A DNA stretch of 64,000 nt from JAWPMT01 sp965267435 (GCA_965267435.1 OZ253960.1:682001-746000); one strand, 5' to 3'. Shown: positions 25,895-34,513, counted from the first letter of the stretch. Translations and numbers: made by a program. The notes: generated from the letters alone by a model not told the origin.

Positions 25895-27357
25895 AAAGGA
25901 TAAAACTCAAACTAATGAGGCACAATAAGCTGACGCTATTGATATTGATTATGCTTGTCACCTTGTCGCACATGAGCTGGGGCCAGGAGGTAAGAATGAT
26001 GACACTTCGAGAATGCATCGACGTGGCCATCGAAAACAACCTCAATGTCAAGAGAGCGCGGCTCTCGGTAGAAGGCAGCAAGGTCAACCTCAGTGAAAGT
26101 CGTGCGTCTCGCTTGCCCAATGCCAATGTCAACTGGAACTACGGCATCAACTGGGGTCGCTCCATCGATCCGACTACCAACCAGTTTACCACCGATCAGA
26201 TCAACTCCTCCGGTCTGGGTGCCACGTCCAATGTTGTCCTTTTCAGCGGACTGCGTCAGTATCACACAGTGATCCAGGACAAAACCAATCAATCCGTGGC
26301 AGAGGCGGATCTGCAGGACCAGATCAACATTGTTTCGCTGAACATTGGTACGTTTTATCTCAATGTGATCTTCAATCGTGAGCTGGCAGAAAATGCGCGC
26401 TTTCAGCTAGAGTCCAGCGAGTCACAACTCGCTCGCACCAAACTGCTTGTGCAATCTGGGGCAGCACCGAGGACTCAGGAGTTGGAGCTTATCAGCCAGG
26501 TGGCCAGCAACGAGGTGGCCTTGATCAATGCCCAAAACAATTTGGACCTGGCACTGCTGGATCTCAAGCAGGCGATGCTTATCCCCGCCTCCGAGCGTAT
26601 TGATATCGTAATCCCCAACATAGACCTGGACGGCGAACCCGATCTGGGTATCACTTCTCAGGAGGTGTATGATGATGCCCTGGTTGTGCAGCCCAATATT
26701 CGAAGTGCAGACCTTAGTGTGCAGGCCGCTCAGTATGGCGTCAAGGTTGCAGAAGGTGGGAGGTATCCCACGGTGAGCTTTGGTGGCACTTACAACACCA
26801 ACTACTCGAGTGGTTTCGATGAGCGACCGGTGCCGACCAACAGGATCGATACTGTGCTGCTCCCTACGGTTTTCACGACTTCGGGAGAGAGGATACTTTC
26901 TATCCAGCAGGGGCAGGATTCAGAGGATTTTCGCTATTTCGACCAGTTTCAGGAGAATAGGAGATGGAATTTTGGGATCGGGATCAACATCCCCATCTTC
27001 AACGGCTTGCAGGTCAACTCGCAGATCCAGCGATCAAAAATCCAGCTGCAGCAAGCTGAGATCAGCGCCGTGGAGCAACGCAATTTCCTGAGGCAACAAA
27101 TAGAGTCCGCCTACGCGGATGCTCTGGCAGCTTCAAAGACATTTGCCGCCAGTACACGGCAGGTGGAGGCGTTGCAAGAGACTTTTCGGTCGATCGAGAA
27201 CCAGTATAACCTGGGCGCCGCGAACTTCACGGACTATCAGGTAGCGAGCAACAACTTGTTTCAGGCCCGATCCGACCTGGTCAGAGCCAAGTACGATTTC
27301 ATATTCAGGAAGAAGATCTTAGATTTTTATCAGGGAAAACCAATTACGCTAGAATGA
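25891..27357 (+). CDS. TolC-family outer-membrane efflux protein
   Basis: This 488-residue protein has a basic start and a signal peptide ending near SHMSWGQE. The two long helical repeats of the TolC/OEP family follow: LRECIDVAIENNLNVKRARL at the start of the mature chain, and a second helical hairpin after residue 370 (GLQVNSQIQRSKIQLQQAEI, FRSIENQYNLGAANFTDYQV). It forms the outer-membrane channel of a tripartite pump. The ATG at 25891 overlaps the serine dehydratase stop (ATGA). The adaptor gene follows with another ATGA overlap. Further upstream Met codons in this frame lie inside the dehydratase gene and are rejected. Confidence 0.92.
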   Translation: MKRIKLKLMRHNKLTLLILIMLVTLSHMSWGQEVRMMTLRECIDVAIENNLNVKRARLSVEGSKVNLSESRASRLPNANVNWNYGINWGRSIDPTTNQFTTDQINSSGLGATSNVVLFSGLRQYHTVIQDKTNQSVAEADLQDQINIVSLNIGTFYLNVIFNRELAENARFQLESSESQLARTKLLVQSGAAPRTQELELISQVASNEVALINAQNNLDLALLDLKQAMLIPASERIDIVIPNIDLDGEPDLGITSQEVYDDALVVQPNIRSADLSVQAAQYGVKVAEGGRYPTVSFGGTYNTNYSSGFDERPVPTNRIDTVLLPTVFTTSGERILSIQQGQDSEDFRYFDQFQENRRWNFGIGINIPIFNGLQVNSQIQRSKIQLQQAEISAVEQRNFLRQQIESAYADALAASKTFAASTRQVEALQETFRSIENQYNLGAANFTDYQVASNNLFQARSDLVRAKYDFIFRKKILDFYQGKPITLE

Positions 27358-28673
27358 AAAAGAAAAAGTCAAGTAATCGCCCGTTATATATCCTGCTGGG
27401 TGTCGCAGGGTTGCTGCTAGTCGTATTGGGTGTTGGCCGTGCACAAGGATGGTTCGGTGGTAAGAAGAGCACCGAAGTGGAGACAGCTGCCGCTGAGCGT
27501 GCCACCATTGTTGAGAAGGTGAGCGCCTCTGGAAGTGTGCAACCGGTGGTTGAGGTGAAAATTAGCCCCGAAGTCTCTGGTGAAATCATTGATCTGTTCG
27601 TGGAGGAGGGTGATTCCGTCATTATGGGGACCCTGCTTCTGCGTATAAATCCTGACAATTTTGAAGCGGCACTCGAGCGGGCGCTGGCGAACCTGAATCA
27701 GCAGAAAGCCAATCTGGAAGACGCGCGTGCACGATTTGCGAGAGCCAAGGCCAGTCTCAAGAGGGCAGAGCAGGAATACCAGCGACAGAAGAAGCTCTTT
27801 GATGAGGAGGTGGTCGCGCAGGCAGATTTTGAGCTGTCAACGGCCAACTTTGAGATCGCACAACAAGACCTCAAGTCTGCAGAGCAGAATGTCGAGGCAG
27901 CAGCCTTCATCGTTCGGAGCTCACAGGCCACCGTTGACGAAGCGCGTGAAAACCTGAGACGAACGTCCATTACCTCGCCCATGACGGGCATAGTTTCGAA
28001 GCTGTCAGTAGAGAAGGGCGAGACGGTGCTCGGGACATCGCAAATGCAGGGAACGGAAATGCTGAGGATCGCAGATCTCTCCAATATGGAAGTGCGGGTA
28101 GATGTCAATGAGAATGACATCATCAAAGTGACCGAAGGGGATGAAACCATCATCGATGTGGATTCCTATTCCTACCAGGAGAAGCAGTTCAAAGGACTCG
28201 TCACGCATATTGCCAATACGGCCAATGACAAAGCGACACCAGATGCTGTCACCGAGTTTGAGGTGCGCATCAAAATACTGAATTCGTCATACGCCGATCT
28301 GATTCGCGAAGGGAGCCAATACCCCTTCCGTCCCGGTATGACAGCGACCGTGGATATCGTGACCGAGACGAAGGAGGACATCCTTACCGTGCCACTTTCC
28401 TCCGTGACGACTCGCCCCAAGGACGACATCGAAATTGAAGAAGGCGAGGAGAATCAGGAAGAAGTACTATTCCTGTTTGAAGACGGTGTGGCCCGCAAGG
28501 TAGCAGTCACCGTCGGTATCAGTGATTTTGAGCGCATTCAGATCATGACCGGCGTCGAAGACGGTGATCAGGTGATCAGTGGTCCTTTCCTCGCAGTTTC
28601 AAAGAATCTGAAAGATGGCGACTTAGTGAAGAAGAAGAGTGATGGTGACGACGACGAGGAGAGCAGCGACTGA
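27354..28673 (+). CDS. HlyD/RND-type periplasmic adaptor protein
   Basis: This 439-residue protein has an N-terminal membrane anchor (LYILLGVAGLLLVVLGVG) and the adaptor layout. A lipoyl half-motif with VVEVKISPEVSGEIIDLFVE comes first, then a long coiled-coil hairpin (about residues 100-200). The second lipoyl half is ITSPMTGIVSKLSVEKGETV, followed by beta-barrel and membrane-proximal domains. The tail is acidic (DGDDDEESSD). It would link a pump to the TolC protein encoded just before it (4-bp overlap). MacB-type ABC genes usually follow such adaptors, but here the next gene is convergent, so the pump component is encoded elsewhere. Confidence 0.92.
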   Translation: MKKKKSSNRPLYILLGVAGLLLVVLGVGRAQGWFGGKKSTEVETAAAERATIVEKVSASGSVQPVVEVKISPEVSGEIIDLFVEEGDSVIMGTLLLRINPDNFEAALERALANLNQQKANLEDARARFARAKASLKRAEQEYQRQKKLFDEEVVAQADFELSTANFEIAQQDLKSAEQNVEAAAFIVRSSQATVDEARENLRRTSITSPMTGIVSKLSVEKGETVLGTSQMQGTEMLRIADLSNMEVRVDVNENDIIKVTEGDETIIDVDSYSYQEKQFKGLVTHIANTANDKATPDAVTEFEVRIKILNSSYADLIREGSQYPFRPGMTATVDIVTETKEDILTVPLSSVTTRPKDDIEIEEGEENQEEVLFLFEDGVARKVAVTVGISDFERIQIMTGVEDGDQVISGPFLAVSKNLKDGDLVKKKSDGDDDEESSD

Positions 28674-28684
28674 TCCTTCGCCAC

Positions 28685-29476
28685 TTATGATCTAAGAAAG
28701 AATACAAGCTGAATGATTGCCACTATCGTCACCAGCAAGCCCATGGTGAATTTTGGTTCGACGGCTCGGAACACGAAGAAGTAGGTGCCAGCCAGAACAA
28801 CCAATGCTGGGATCAGGTAGCCGAAAAATAGGTACACGTTGTAGTAAGGTATCCTCACCAAAGTGCGCGACTCTTTGTGGATTTCGACTTTCAGAGGCTT
28901 TTGGAATAGTTGCGTAGCGAAGACATAGATCCTTTCGTACCCCTTGAATGCTTTGTATGCCTCGCTTTCGAAGCGGATATTGAAATCTGTGAATTGCACC
29001 TCCGTGTAGGTGTAGGTGCCGGAGCCTCTACGGTGTAACTCCTGGGTAATGGTCTGGATTTCCTGCGGTATTGGTTGTAAAGGCAGGAAATAATCTATGG
29101 CAAGCAAGAGATTGAATAGACAGATGGCTCCCAGTATATAGTTCATCCCGCGAATCAGCCTCTTGATTAGGAGTAGTTGCAGGAGCGCCTCTTCCCGGGC
29201 CTTTCTCTTCGCCCGTTCCCTTGCCCTTCTTCGCCAGACTTCATATTCATCGACGAGGGGATCATAGTCGTAGGACACTTGTTCCTGGGCTGGCGTTGGG
29301 CCCACCTTCGATAGGAAGTTGTAGGCTTCTGTCAGTGCAACAAATTGGTCATGAGCGTTTGGATCAGAATTAAGGTCCGGGTGATATTTCTTTGAAAGCC
29401 TACGATATGCCGCCTTGACTTCCTGTGGCGTTGCACCCGGACTCAGCTCGAGTATATCGAGGTAGGGGTTGCTCAT
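28685..29476 (-). CDS. Membrane-anchored J-domain protein
   Basis: This 263-residue protein opens with a J-domain: YLDILELSPGATPQEVKAAY, then SKKYHPDLNSD containing the essential HPD. This is followed by a very basic stretch of Arg/Lys/Ala near residues 80-100. Three hydrophobic helices follow (near 110-130, 210-235 and 240-260). There is no Gly/Phe region or zinc finger, so it is not a classical DnaJ; it probably recruits DnaK to the membrane for a specific task. It lies 10 bp after the Maf gene in a four-gene operon. Confidence 0.82.
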   Translation of the reverse strand: MSNPYLDILELSPGATPQEVKAAYRRLSKKYHPDLNSDPNAHDQFVALTEAYNFLSKVGPTPAQEQVSYDYDPLVDEYEVWRRRARERAKRKAREEALLQLLLIKRLIRGMNYILGAICLFNLLLAIDYFLPLQPIPQEIQTITQELHRRGSGTYTYTEVQFTDFNIRFESEAYKAFKGYERIYVFATQLFQKPLKVEIHKESRTLVRIPYYNVYLFFGYLIPALVVLAGTYFFVFRAVEPKFTMGLLVTIVAIIQLVFFLRS

Positions 29477-29486
29477 AGCAGATCAC

Positions 29487-30089
29487 TCATGGCCGAAATG
29501 CCCGGGGGTGGATCCCAAACTCGGTATCCAACGCTCTGTACACCTCTGCCACTGGCAGGCCGACCACATTGTAGAACGATCCGCGGATCTCTTCGATCCC
29601 AACAAGGCCGAACCAATCCTGGATGCCATAGGCACCGGCCTTGTCGAAGGGCTGAAATTTGCGGATGTAGTGATCAATTTCCTGGTCAGTGAGGTCGAAC
29701 ATTTTCACCTTCGTCGTGACATCGAAGCCGATGGATTTTTCCTCACTGGAAATGCACACCCCGGAAATCACATCATGCCATTCGCCTGATAGCTTTTCAA
29801 GCATCTCCCGTGCTTCTTTTTCATCACCAGCCTTTTCCAAAGATTCGTCATTGACAATGACCGTGGTGTCTGAAGTGAGGATCACGTCGCCAGACTGAGC
29901 ATGCGCCAGGTTGGCTTCGTTCTTTTTCCTGGCCAGGTACAGGCCGATGTCCCTTTTCGGGAGGTCATCCGGGTAGTCTTCCTCCACTGGGAACACGCGC
30001 ACTTCAAAATCGAAGCCAGCTTCAGTGAGCAGTGCTTTCCTCCTGGGGGAATTGGAAGCTAGAACTAAGCGGAGTGTGGAATTCGTCAT
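29487..30089 (-). CDS. maf: Maf-family nucleotide pyrophosphatase
   Basis: This 200-residue protein has the Maf signature LVLASNSPRRKALLTEAG, the catalytic region VILTSDTTVIVNDESLEKAGD, and GAYGIQDWFGLVGIEEIRGSFYNVVGLP. Maf proteins hydrolyse non-canonical or methylated nucleoside triphosphates (dTTP/UTP or 7-methyl-GTP types) and are implicated in septum control. The first 68 bp overlap the 3' end of the DUF1015 gene in another frame. The start is fixed by the SNSPRR motif 13 residues in, and no later Met would do. Confidence 0.9.
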   Translation of the reverse strand: MTNSTLRLVLASNSPRRKALLTEAGFDFEVRVFPVEEDYPDDLPKRDIGLYLARKKNEANLAHAQSGDVILTSDTTVIVNDESLEKAGDEKEAREMLEKLSGEWHDVISGVCISSEEKSIGFDVTTKVKMFDLTDQEIDHYIRKFQPFDKAGAYGIQDWFGLVGIEEIRGSFYNVVGLPVAEVYRALDTEFGIHPRAFRP

Positions 30090-31353
30090 CTTGTATTGAG
30101 CTGAATAAGAAGCCGCAAATTACTTTGGGATAGAAATAGGTCGATTTCTGAGGGAGTGTGTAGCCGCTGTAGCACACCTCCTTCACTGTGTCAACAGAAA
30201 TGTCTTGAGTGATTACCGCGAATGCCGCCTCGCGCTTATAGACCTTCTTCACACATTCCGTGAAGTTGCGTTCGAAGGAGATCTCCTTGGCCTCACGCTG
30301 CTTCCGGCCGGGGATTCCGAGGATCTTTTCGAAGATGAAGTAGTGCATGACGGTGAGATCAAGTCGGTTGATTTCAGGAGGGAACTTCCAGGGGAGCGTG
30401 TCGATCATCTCCGGCTTCAAGCGGATCTTATAGGCATTGTCGCCGATCAGAAGTCCGAAAGCCCATTTCTTGCCCAGTATGATTTCACCAATATCTTCCG
30501 GGTTGTCCAGTGGTTTGATGATGAAGTCTGGCGCCAGCTTTCGCAGGAGTTCTTCCTCGTCAATCGCTATATCATTGGAGATGATACGATGCGTCGGAAG
30601 GATGCGCAGGTCGTCAGACTCCGTGTTCGTCATGTACATCAAGTGGAAATTGTATCCCTCTTGCCCCGTGTGGTTGGGGTTCAGCGCCTTCATCTTCTTG
30701 TAATGCTCCAGAGATCCACCATAGCGATGGTGGCCATCTGCCAGTATGATCTGCTTTTCCTTGATGATCTCAATGATGCGCTCGATGACGTTGCGGTCAT
30801 GTATCACGCCCAGACTGTCGATCACGCCCTGATAGTCCTCCACTTCATAGAGTGGGTTGACCATGCACTCGTCCAGGAAGGACTCTATTTCCTTCGTGGG
30901 GTCGGTATATAGCCCATGGGTCGGGCTCACATTGAGCTGAGTCGCCTCCACCATCATCTGCCGGTCATTGACGGAATGAGGCATGGTATTTTCATGGCGC
31001 AGAATGACTTTCTCCGGCCAGTCATAAATACGAATGTTACAGATAAATCCTTTGCGGGTGTACAGTCGATCACTACCATGCAGGGAGAAACGCTGATAGT
31101 AGACATATATCCCAGGTAGGGGGTCCATGGTCACGATACCCTCCCTCTTCCACTGTGATAATCTGGCAGCTGCTTCCTGGTCGGGTCGGTTTCCCTGAGG
31201 TACGGAGAGGTGGACACTGGAATGGGGATTCTGATAGAGGGCGCGTCGCTGTCTCTCAGAGACAACGTCAAAAAGTGGAGAAGTGAGTGTTTCTATGTTT
31301 CTGGAGAGGTCCTTGTTGTACCTCCACGCCTGCAATGGTCGTATTTCAGCCAT
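30022..31353 (-). CDS. DUF1015 family protein
   Basis: This 443-residue protein matches DUF1015: it opens with EIRPLQAWRYNKDL and SPLFDVVSERQR, then has NPHSSVHLSVPQG, the strongly conserved ILADGHHRYGGSLEHYKK, and YFYPKVICGFLFSS near the end. The family is widespread in anaerobes and Bacteroidota; the HHR motif hints at an enzyme, but none is proven. The ATG overlaps the biotin carboxylase stop by one base (TGATG), a sign of translational coupling. The last 24 or so residues are encoded across the start of maf and look like a tail beyond the usual family end. Confidence 0.85.
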   Translation of the reverse strand: MAEIRPLQAWRYNKDLSRNIETLTSPLFDVVSERQRRALYQNPHSSVHLSVPQGNRPDQEAAARLSQWKREGIVTMDPLPGIYVYYQRFSLHGSDRLYTRKGFICNIRIYDWPEKVILRHENTMPHSVNDRQMMVEATQLNVSPTHGLYTDPTKEIESFLDECMVNPLYEVEDYQGVIDSLGVIHDRNVIERIIEIIKEKQIILADGHHRYGGSLEHYKKMKALNPNHTGQEGYNFHLMYMTNTESDDLRILPTHRIISNDIAIDEEELLRKLAPDFIIKPLDNPEDIGEIILGKKWAFGLLIGDNAYKIRLKPEMIDTLPWKFPPEINRLDLTVMHYFIFEKILGIPGRKQREAKEISFERNFTECVKKVYKREAAFAVITQDISVDTVKEVCYSGYTLPQKSTYFYPKVICGFLFSSIQDDEFHTPLSSSFQFPQEESTAH

Positions 31354-32846
31354 CAATCACGCTTTCGTAGTTTCCACCTGGAGGGTCCGGCGCCTTCCTT
31401 GGGGCGAGCCTTTTCCGCATCCCGATCAAACTGATACGCCACGGCAGCAAGTGCAGCCAGTTGTGCCTCTCGTCCAGGCTCCGTGACAAGCTTATCTGGG
31501 GAGAAGTGTTCCTCCACAAACTTGGTGGTGAAGTTCGCCCCGCGAAAGGCCTCATGGTTGAGGACAAACTCACAGAAGGGTAGGGTAGTTTGCACTCCGT
31601 GGATCTTGTACATCGCAATTGCCTCCAGCAGTCGATCTATGGCATCCTCGCGGTCTTTGCCTGACGCGACCAGTTTGGCAATCATCGGGTCGTAGTAGAT
31701 GGGGATTTCCTGACCTTGTTGATAGCCATCATCCAGACGGATGCCCTCACCCTTTGGTCTCTCATACACTTGTAGGTTGCCGATGGATGGTGCGAAGTTG
31801 TTGCTGGGGTCTTCTGCATAAACACGCACCTCGATACTGTGCCCTGTGATGGACAGATCCTCCTGGGCAAATGATAATGGATTTCCTTCGGCTACATTGA
31901 TTTGCTCCTTCACCAGATCAATGCCCGTGATCTGCTCGGTCACGGGGTGCTCCACCTGGAGGCGGGTGTTCATTTCCAGGAAGTAAAAGTTCTTGTCAAC
32001 GTCCATGATAAACTCGACGGTACCTGCATTGTAGTACCCACAGGATTCGGCGACGTCGATAGCTGACTGTCCGATCTTCGCGCGTTCTTCTTCTGAGAGA
32101 ATGGCCGAGGGAGCTTCTTCGATCACCTTTTGATGTCGCCGTTGTACGGAGCAATCGCGTTCGAAGAGGTGCACGATGTTGCCGTGATGGTCACCCATTA
32201 TCTGCACCTCGATGTGCTTTGGCGATACGATGAACTTCTCTACGAAAACCGAGCCATCACCGAAGGCACTTTTTGCTTCGCTCATCGCACGCTCCATTTC
32301 GGACTCGAAGTCCGCCTCACTATGGACGACGCGCATGCCTTTACCTCCACCGCCGGCGCTGGCCTTGATCAGGATAGGATAGCCGATCTCCTGAGCTACC
32401 GCTTCTGCCTCCTTGATGTCAGTTATAGGCTTATCCATCCCTGGAACGAGAGGGACATTGTTCTGCTTTACTGCATTTTTTGCCGCGATTTTGTCCCCCA
32501 TGGTCTGGATGGCCTCCGGAGACGGGCCAATAAAAATCATTCCCGCAGCGGTCACAGCCTCTGCAAAACGGGCGTTCTCAGAGAGGAATCCATAGCCCGG
32601 GTGAATGGCATCCACATCAGCATCTTTGCAGATGCCAAGGATCTTGTCGATGGCAAGGTACGACTCAGCGGAGGGAGGGGGTCCCAGGAGAAAAGACTCA
32701 TCCGCAAACCTTACAAAGGGTGCATCCGCATCCGCCTCACTATAGACCGCTACTGTTTGGATGGAGGCCTCTCTCGCACTGCGCATGATGCGAAGGGCAA
32801 TCTCTCCACGATTGGCGACAAGTAACTTTTTGATTTTGCGGGCCAT
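31353..32846 (-). CDS. accC: Biotin carboxylase subunit of an acyl-CoA carboxylase
   Basis: This 497-residue protein has the biotin carboxylase pattern: KLLVANRGEIALRIMRSARE at the start, DAIHPGYGFLSENA, the ATP-grasp glycine-rich loop KASAGGGGKGMRVV, FLEMNTRLQVEHPVTEQITG and EVRVYAEDP. It carboxylates biotin using ATP and bicarbonate for acetyl-CoA or propionyl-CoA carboxylase. No biotin carrier or carboxyltransferase is encoded here, and a C-terminal tail beyond the usual 450 residues (AQLAALAAVAYQFD) resembles versions used by propionyl-CoA-type carboxylases. I use the ATG at 32846. It heads a four-gene operon with DUF1015, Maf and a J-domain protein. Confidence 0.93.
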   Translation of the reverse strand: MARKIKKLLVANRGEIALRIMRSAREASIQTVAVYSEADADAPFVRFADESFLLGPPPSAESYLAIDKILGICKDADVDAIHPGYGFLSENARFAEAVTAAGMIFIGPSPEAIQTMGDKIAAKNAVKQNNVPLVPGMDKPITDIKEAEAVAQEIGYPILIKASAGGGGKGMRVVHSEADFESEMERAMSEAKSAFGDGSVFVEKFIVSPKHIEVQIMGDHHGNIVHLFERDCSVQRRHQKVIEEAPSAILSEEERAKIGQSAIDVAESCGYYNAGTVEFIMDVDKNFYFLEMNTRLQVEHPVTEQITGIDLVKEQINVAEGNPLSFAQEDLSITGHSIEVRVYAEDPSNNFAPSIGNLQVYERPKGEGIRLDDGYQQGQEIPIYYDPMIAKLVASGKDREDAIDRLLEAIAMYKIHGVQTTLPFCEFVLNHEAFRGANFTTKFVEEHFSPDKLVTEPGREAQLAALAAVAYQFDRDAEKARPKEGAGPSRWKLRKRD

Positions 32847-32850
32847 GACT

Positions 32851-32951
32851 GTCACAAAGGCTGATTATTAGGTAATAGTGCTATGATATCAATTATTTTG
32901 ATTTGATTTTGAAACATTGGCTGGGGATTCTTTTCATGTTAGCTTTGTGAC
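32851..32951. promoter_or_regulatory. Divergent promoter region with GTCACAAA / TTTGTGAC arms
   Basis: GTCACAAA (32851-32858, just before the accC start) and TTTGTGAC (32944-32951) are perfect inverted copies; with a one-base gap the match extends by GCT/AGC. They flank the promoters of accC and the divergent alpha-oxoamine synthase. A shared regulator is possible but not shown. Confidence 0.3.
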
Positions 32952-32989
32952 TTCGTTTTTTTTAAGGAGGGTAAAATAAGGAATTCTTG

Positions 32990-34246
32990 ATGGATTTATT
33001 CGAAAAACTTCTGCAGGATCATGGTCCCTTGGGGAGCCATTCAGTGATTGATGACGATTTCTATATGTTCCCCAAATTAGAGGGAGAAATCTCCCCTAGA
33101 ATGACATTTAAGGGGAAAAAGGTATTGACCTGGAGTTTGAATAACTACCTGGGTCTGGCTAATCATCCAGAGATCCGAAAGGTAGATGCAGAGGCTGCGG
33201 CAGATTGGGGTCTGGGCTATCCAATGGGTGCCCGAATGATGACCGGCAACTCGGATTACCACGTGCAGTTGGAAAGCGAGCTTGCGGAGTTTGTAGGCAA
33301 GGAGGCTGGTATGCTACTCAACTATGGCTACCAGGGAATTATGTCAGTCATTGACGCATTGGTGGATCGAAAAGATGTGATTGTTTATGACGCAGAGTCA
33401 CACGCCTGTATTATTGACGGTCTGCGTATGCACATGGGTAAGCGATTTGTCTACCCGCACAATGACATTGAAAACCTTGAGAAGCAGTTGATCAGGGCCG
33501 AGCGCCTGGCCAAGGAGACCGGAGGCGGTATCCTTGTGATCACTGAAGGAGTCTTTGGTATGTCTGGAAACATGGGCAACCTGAAGGATATTGTGCCTTT
33601 GAAAGAGAAGTACAACTTCAAATTGTTGGTGGATGATGCACACGGATTCGGTACCATGGGAGCTACCGGTGCCGGTACCGGAGAAGAGCAAGGCGTGCAA
33701 GATGGTATTGATATCTATTTCTCGACTTTCGCTAAGTCCATGGCCAGCATCGGCGCTTTTATAGCCGGCGACAAGGAGATCATGCACTACCTCAGATACA
33801 ACGTGAGGTCTCAGATCTTCGCAAAATCGCTCCCTATGCCATTGGTAATCGGTAATCTGAAGCGTTTGGAAATGCTTCGGACAATGCCGGAACTAAAAGA
33901 TAAACTGTGGACCATTGTAAATGCTATTCAGAACGGTTTCCGTGAGAAGGGCTTCAATATTGGCACTACACAATCTCCAGTAACGCCAGTATTGGTTAAT
34001 GGAGGTACGTATGAAGCTGCATCGCTTATTCGGGATCTGCGGGAGAGTCACAATATCTTCTGCTCAATGATCGTCTATCCGGTCGTGCCGAAAGGTGTGA
34101 TCATGCTGAGGGTCATCCCTACGGCTATGCACAGTTTGGATGATGTTGCAGAGACCATTCAGGCTTTCGAATCGATAAAAGAGAAGCTCGACTCTGGCGT
34201 ATATGAAAAAGCCGGTATGGCAGGTGCTGATTTGTCCCGAGTTTGA
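32990..34246 (+). CDS. Alpha-oxoamine synthase (serine palmitoyltransferase/cysteate acyltransferase-like)
   Basis: This 418-residue PLP enzyme has the class II aminotransferase layout: TWSLNNYLGLANHP, GYPMGARMMTGNSDYHVQLE, DAESHACIIDG, the cofactor pair LLVDDAHGFGTMG and the Schiff-base lysine in YFSTFAKSMASIGAF (Lys249). Such enzymes condense an acyl-CoA with an amino acid. In Bacteroidota the candidates are serine palmitoyltransferase (sphingolipids), cysteate fatty acyltransferase (capnine and sulfonolipids) and, less likely, 2-amino-3-ketobutyrate CoA ligase. Sequence alone does not decide. The ATG at 32990 follows a TTG at 32987; an AAGGAGG at 32964-32970 lies too far upstream for normal ribosome binding. 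A histone H1-like gene follows. Confidence 0.85.
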   Translation: MDLFEKLLQDHGPLGSHSVIDDDFYMFPKLEGEISPRMTFKGKKVLTWSLNNYLGLANHPEIRKVDAEAAADWGLGYPMGARMMTGNSDYHVQLESELAEFVGKEAGMLLNYGYQGIMSVIDALVDRKDVIVYDAESHACIIDGLRMHMGKRFVYPHNDIENLEKQLIRAERLAKETGGGILVITEGVFGMSGNMGNLKDIVPLKEKYNFKLLVDDAHGFGTMGATGAGTGEEQGVQDGIDIYFSTFAKSMASIGAFIAGDKEIMHYLRYNVRSQIFAKSLPMPLVIGNLKRLEMLRTMPELKDKLWTIVNAIQNGFREKGFNIGTTQSPVTPVLVNGGTYEAASLIRDLRESHNIFCSMIVYPVVPKGVIMLRVIPTAMHSLDDVAETIQAFESIKEKLDSGVYEKAGMAGADLSRV

Positions 34247-34281
34247 CGAAAAAAGTAGCTTTTTAGCCCGCATTTAAACAT

Positions 34282-34312
34282 TTTGACTCTATATTGCCTA
34301 ATCGTATAATTA
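34282..34312 (+). promoter_or_regulatory. Promoter of the histone H1-like gene
   Basis: TTTG (34282-34285) and TATAATTA (34305-34312) are spaced by 19 nt, as expected for a Bacteroidota -33/-7 promoter; the same bases also read as TTGACT - 16 nt - TATAAT. The predicted leader is about 20 nt. Confidence 0.55.
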
Positions 34313-34336
34313 TCAGTAACCCTAACATATTTAAGT

Positions 34337-34513
34337 ATGAACAGATATGAACAATTGAAGGAGATGTTGACGTCTCTCGAGGATGACTTTAGCAAATTTT
34401 ATGACAAAGGAAACCAGGCTGCTGGTACTCGAGTGAGAAAGGGTATGCAAGACATGAAAAACCTGGCGCAAGAGATCCGCATTGAAGTTCAAAATATGAA
34501 GAACACCAAGTAA
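34337..34513 (+). CDS. Histone H1-like small basic protein
   Basis: This 58-residue gene begins with ATG at 34337 and ends with TAA at 34511-34513. The protein starts MNRYEQLKEMLTSLEDDF, continues with FYDKGNQAAGTRVRKGMQDM and ends in a helical EIRIEVQNMKNTK. This matches the small histone H1-like (Hc1-related) proteins that are highly conserved in Bacteroidota. They are thought to bind DNA and help compact the nucleoid, though they lack the long lysine-alanine tail of chlamydial Hc1. It has its own well-formed promoter and terminator, so it is probably a strongly expressed single gene. Confidence 0.85.
   Translation: MNRYEQLKEMLTSLEDDFSKFYDKGNQAAGTRVRKGMQDMKNLAQEIRIEVQNMKNTK

Noticed and set aside
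30205..30912. A 235-codon plus-strand frame opposite the DUF1015 gene.
   Set aside because: It is antisense to conserved DUF1015 motifs, has no start signal or domain, and is explained by codon composition.
32130..32825. A 231-codon plus-strand frame opposite the biotin carboxylase gene.
   Set aside because: The minus strand encodes a complete biotin carboxylase; the plus frame has no recognisable motif.
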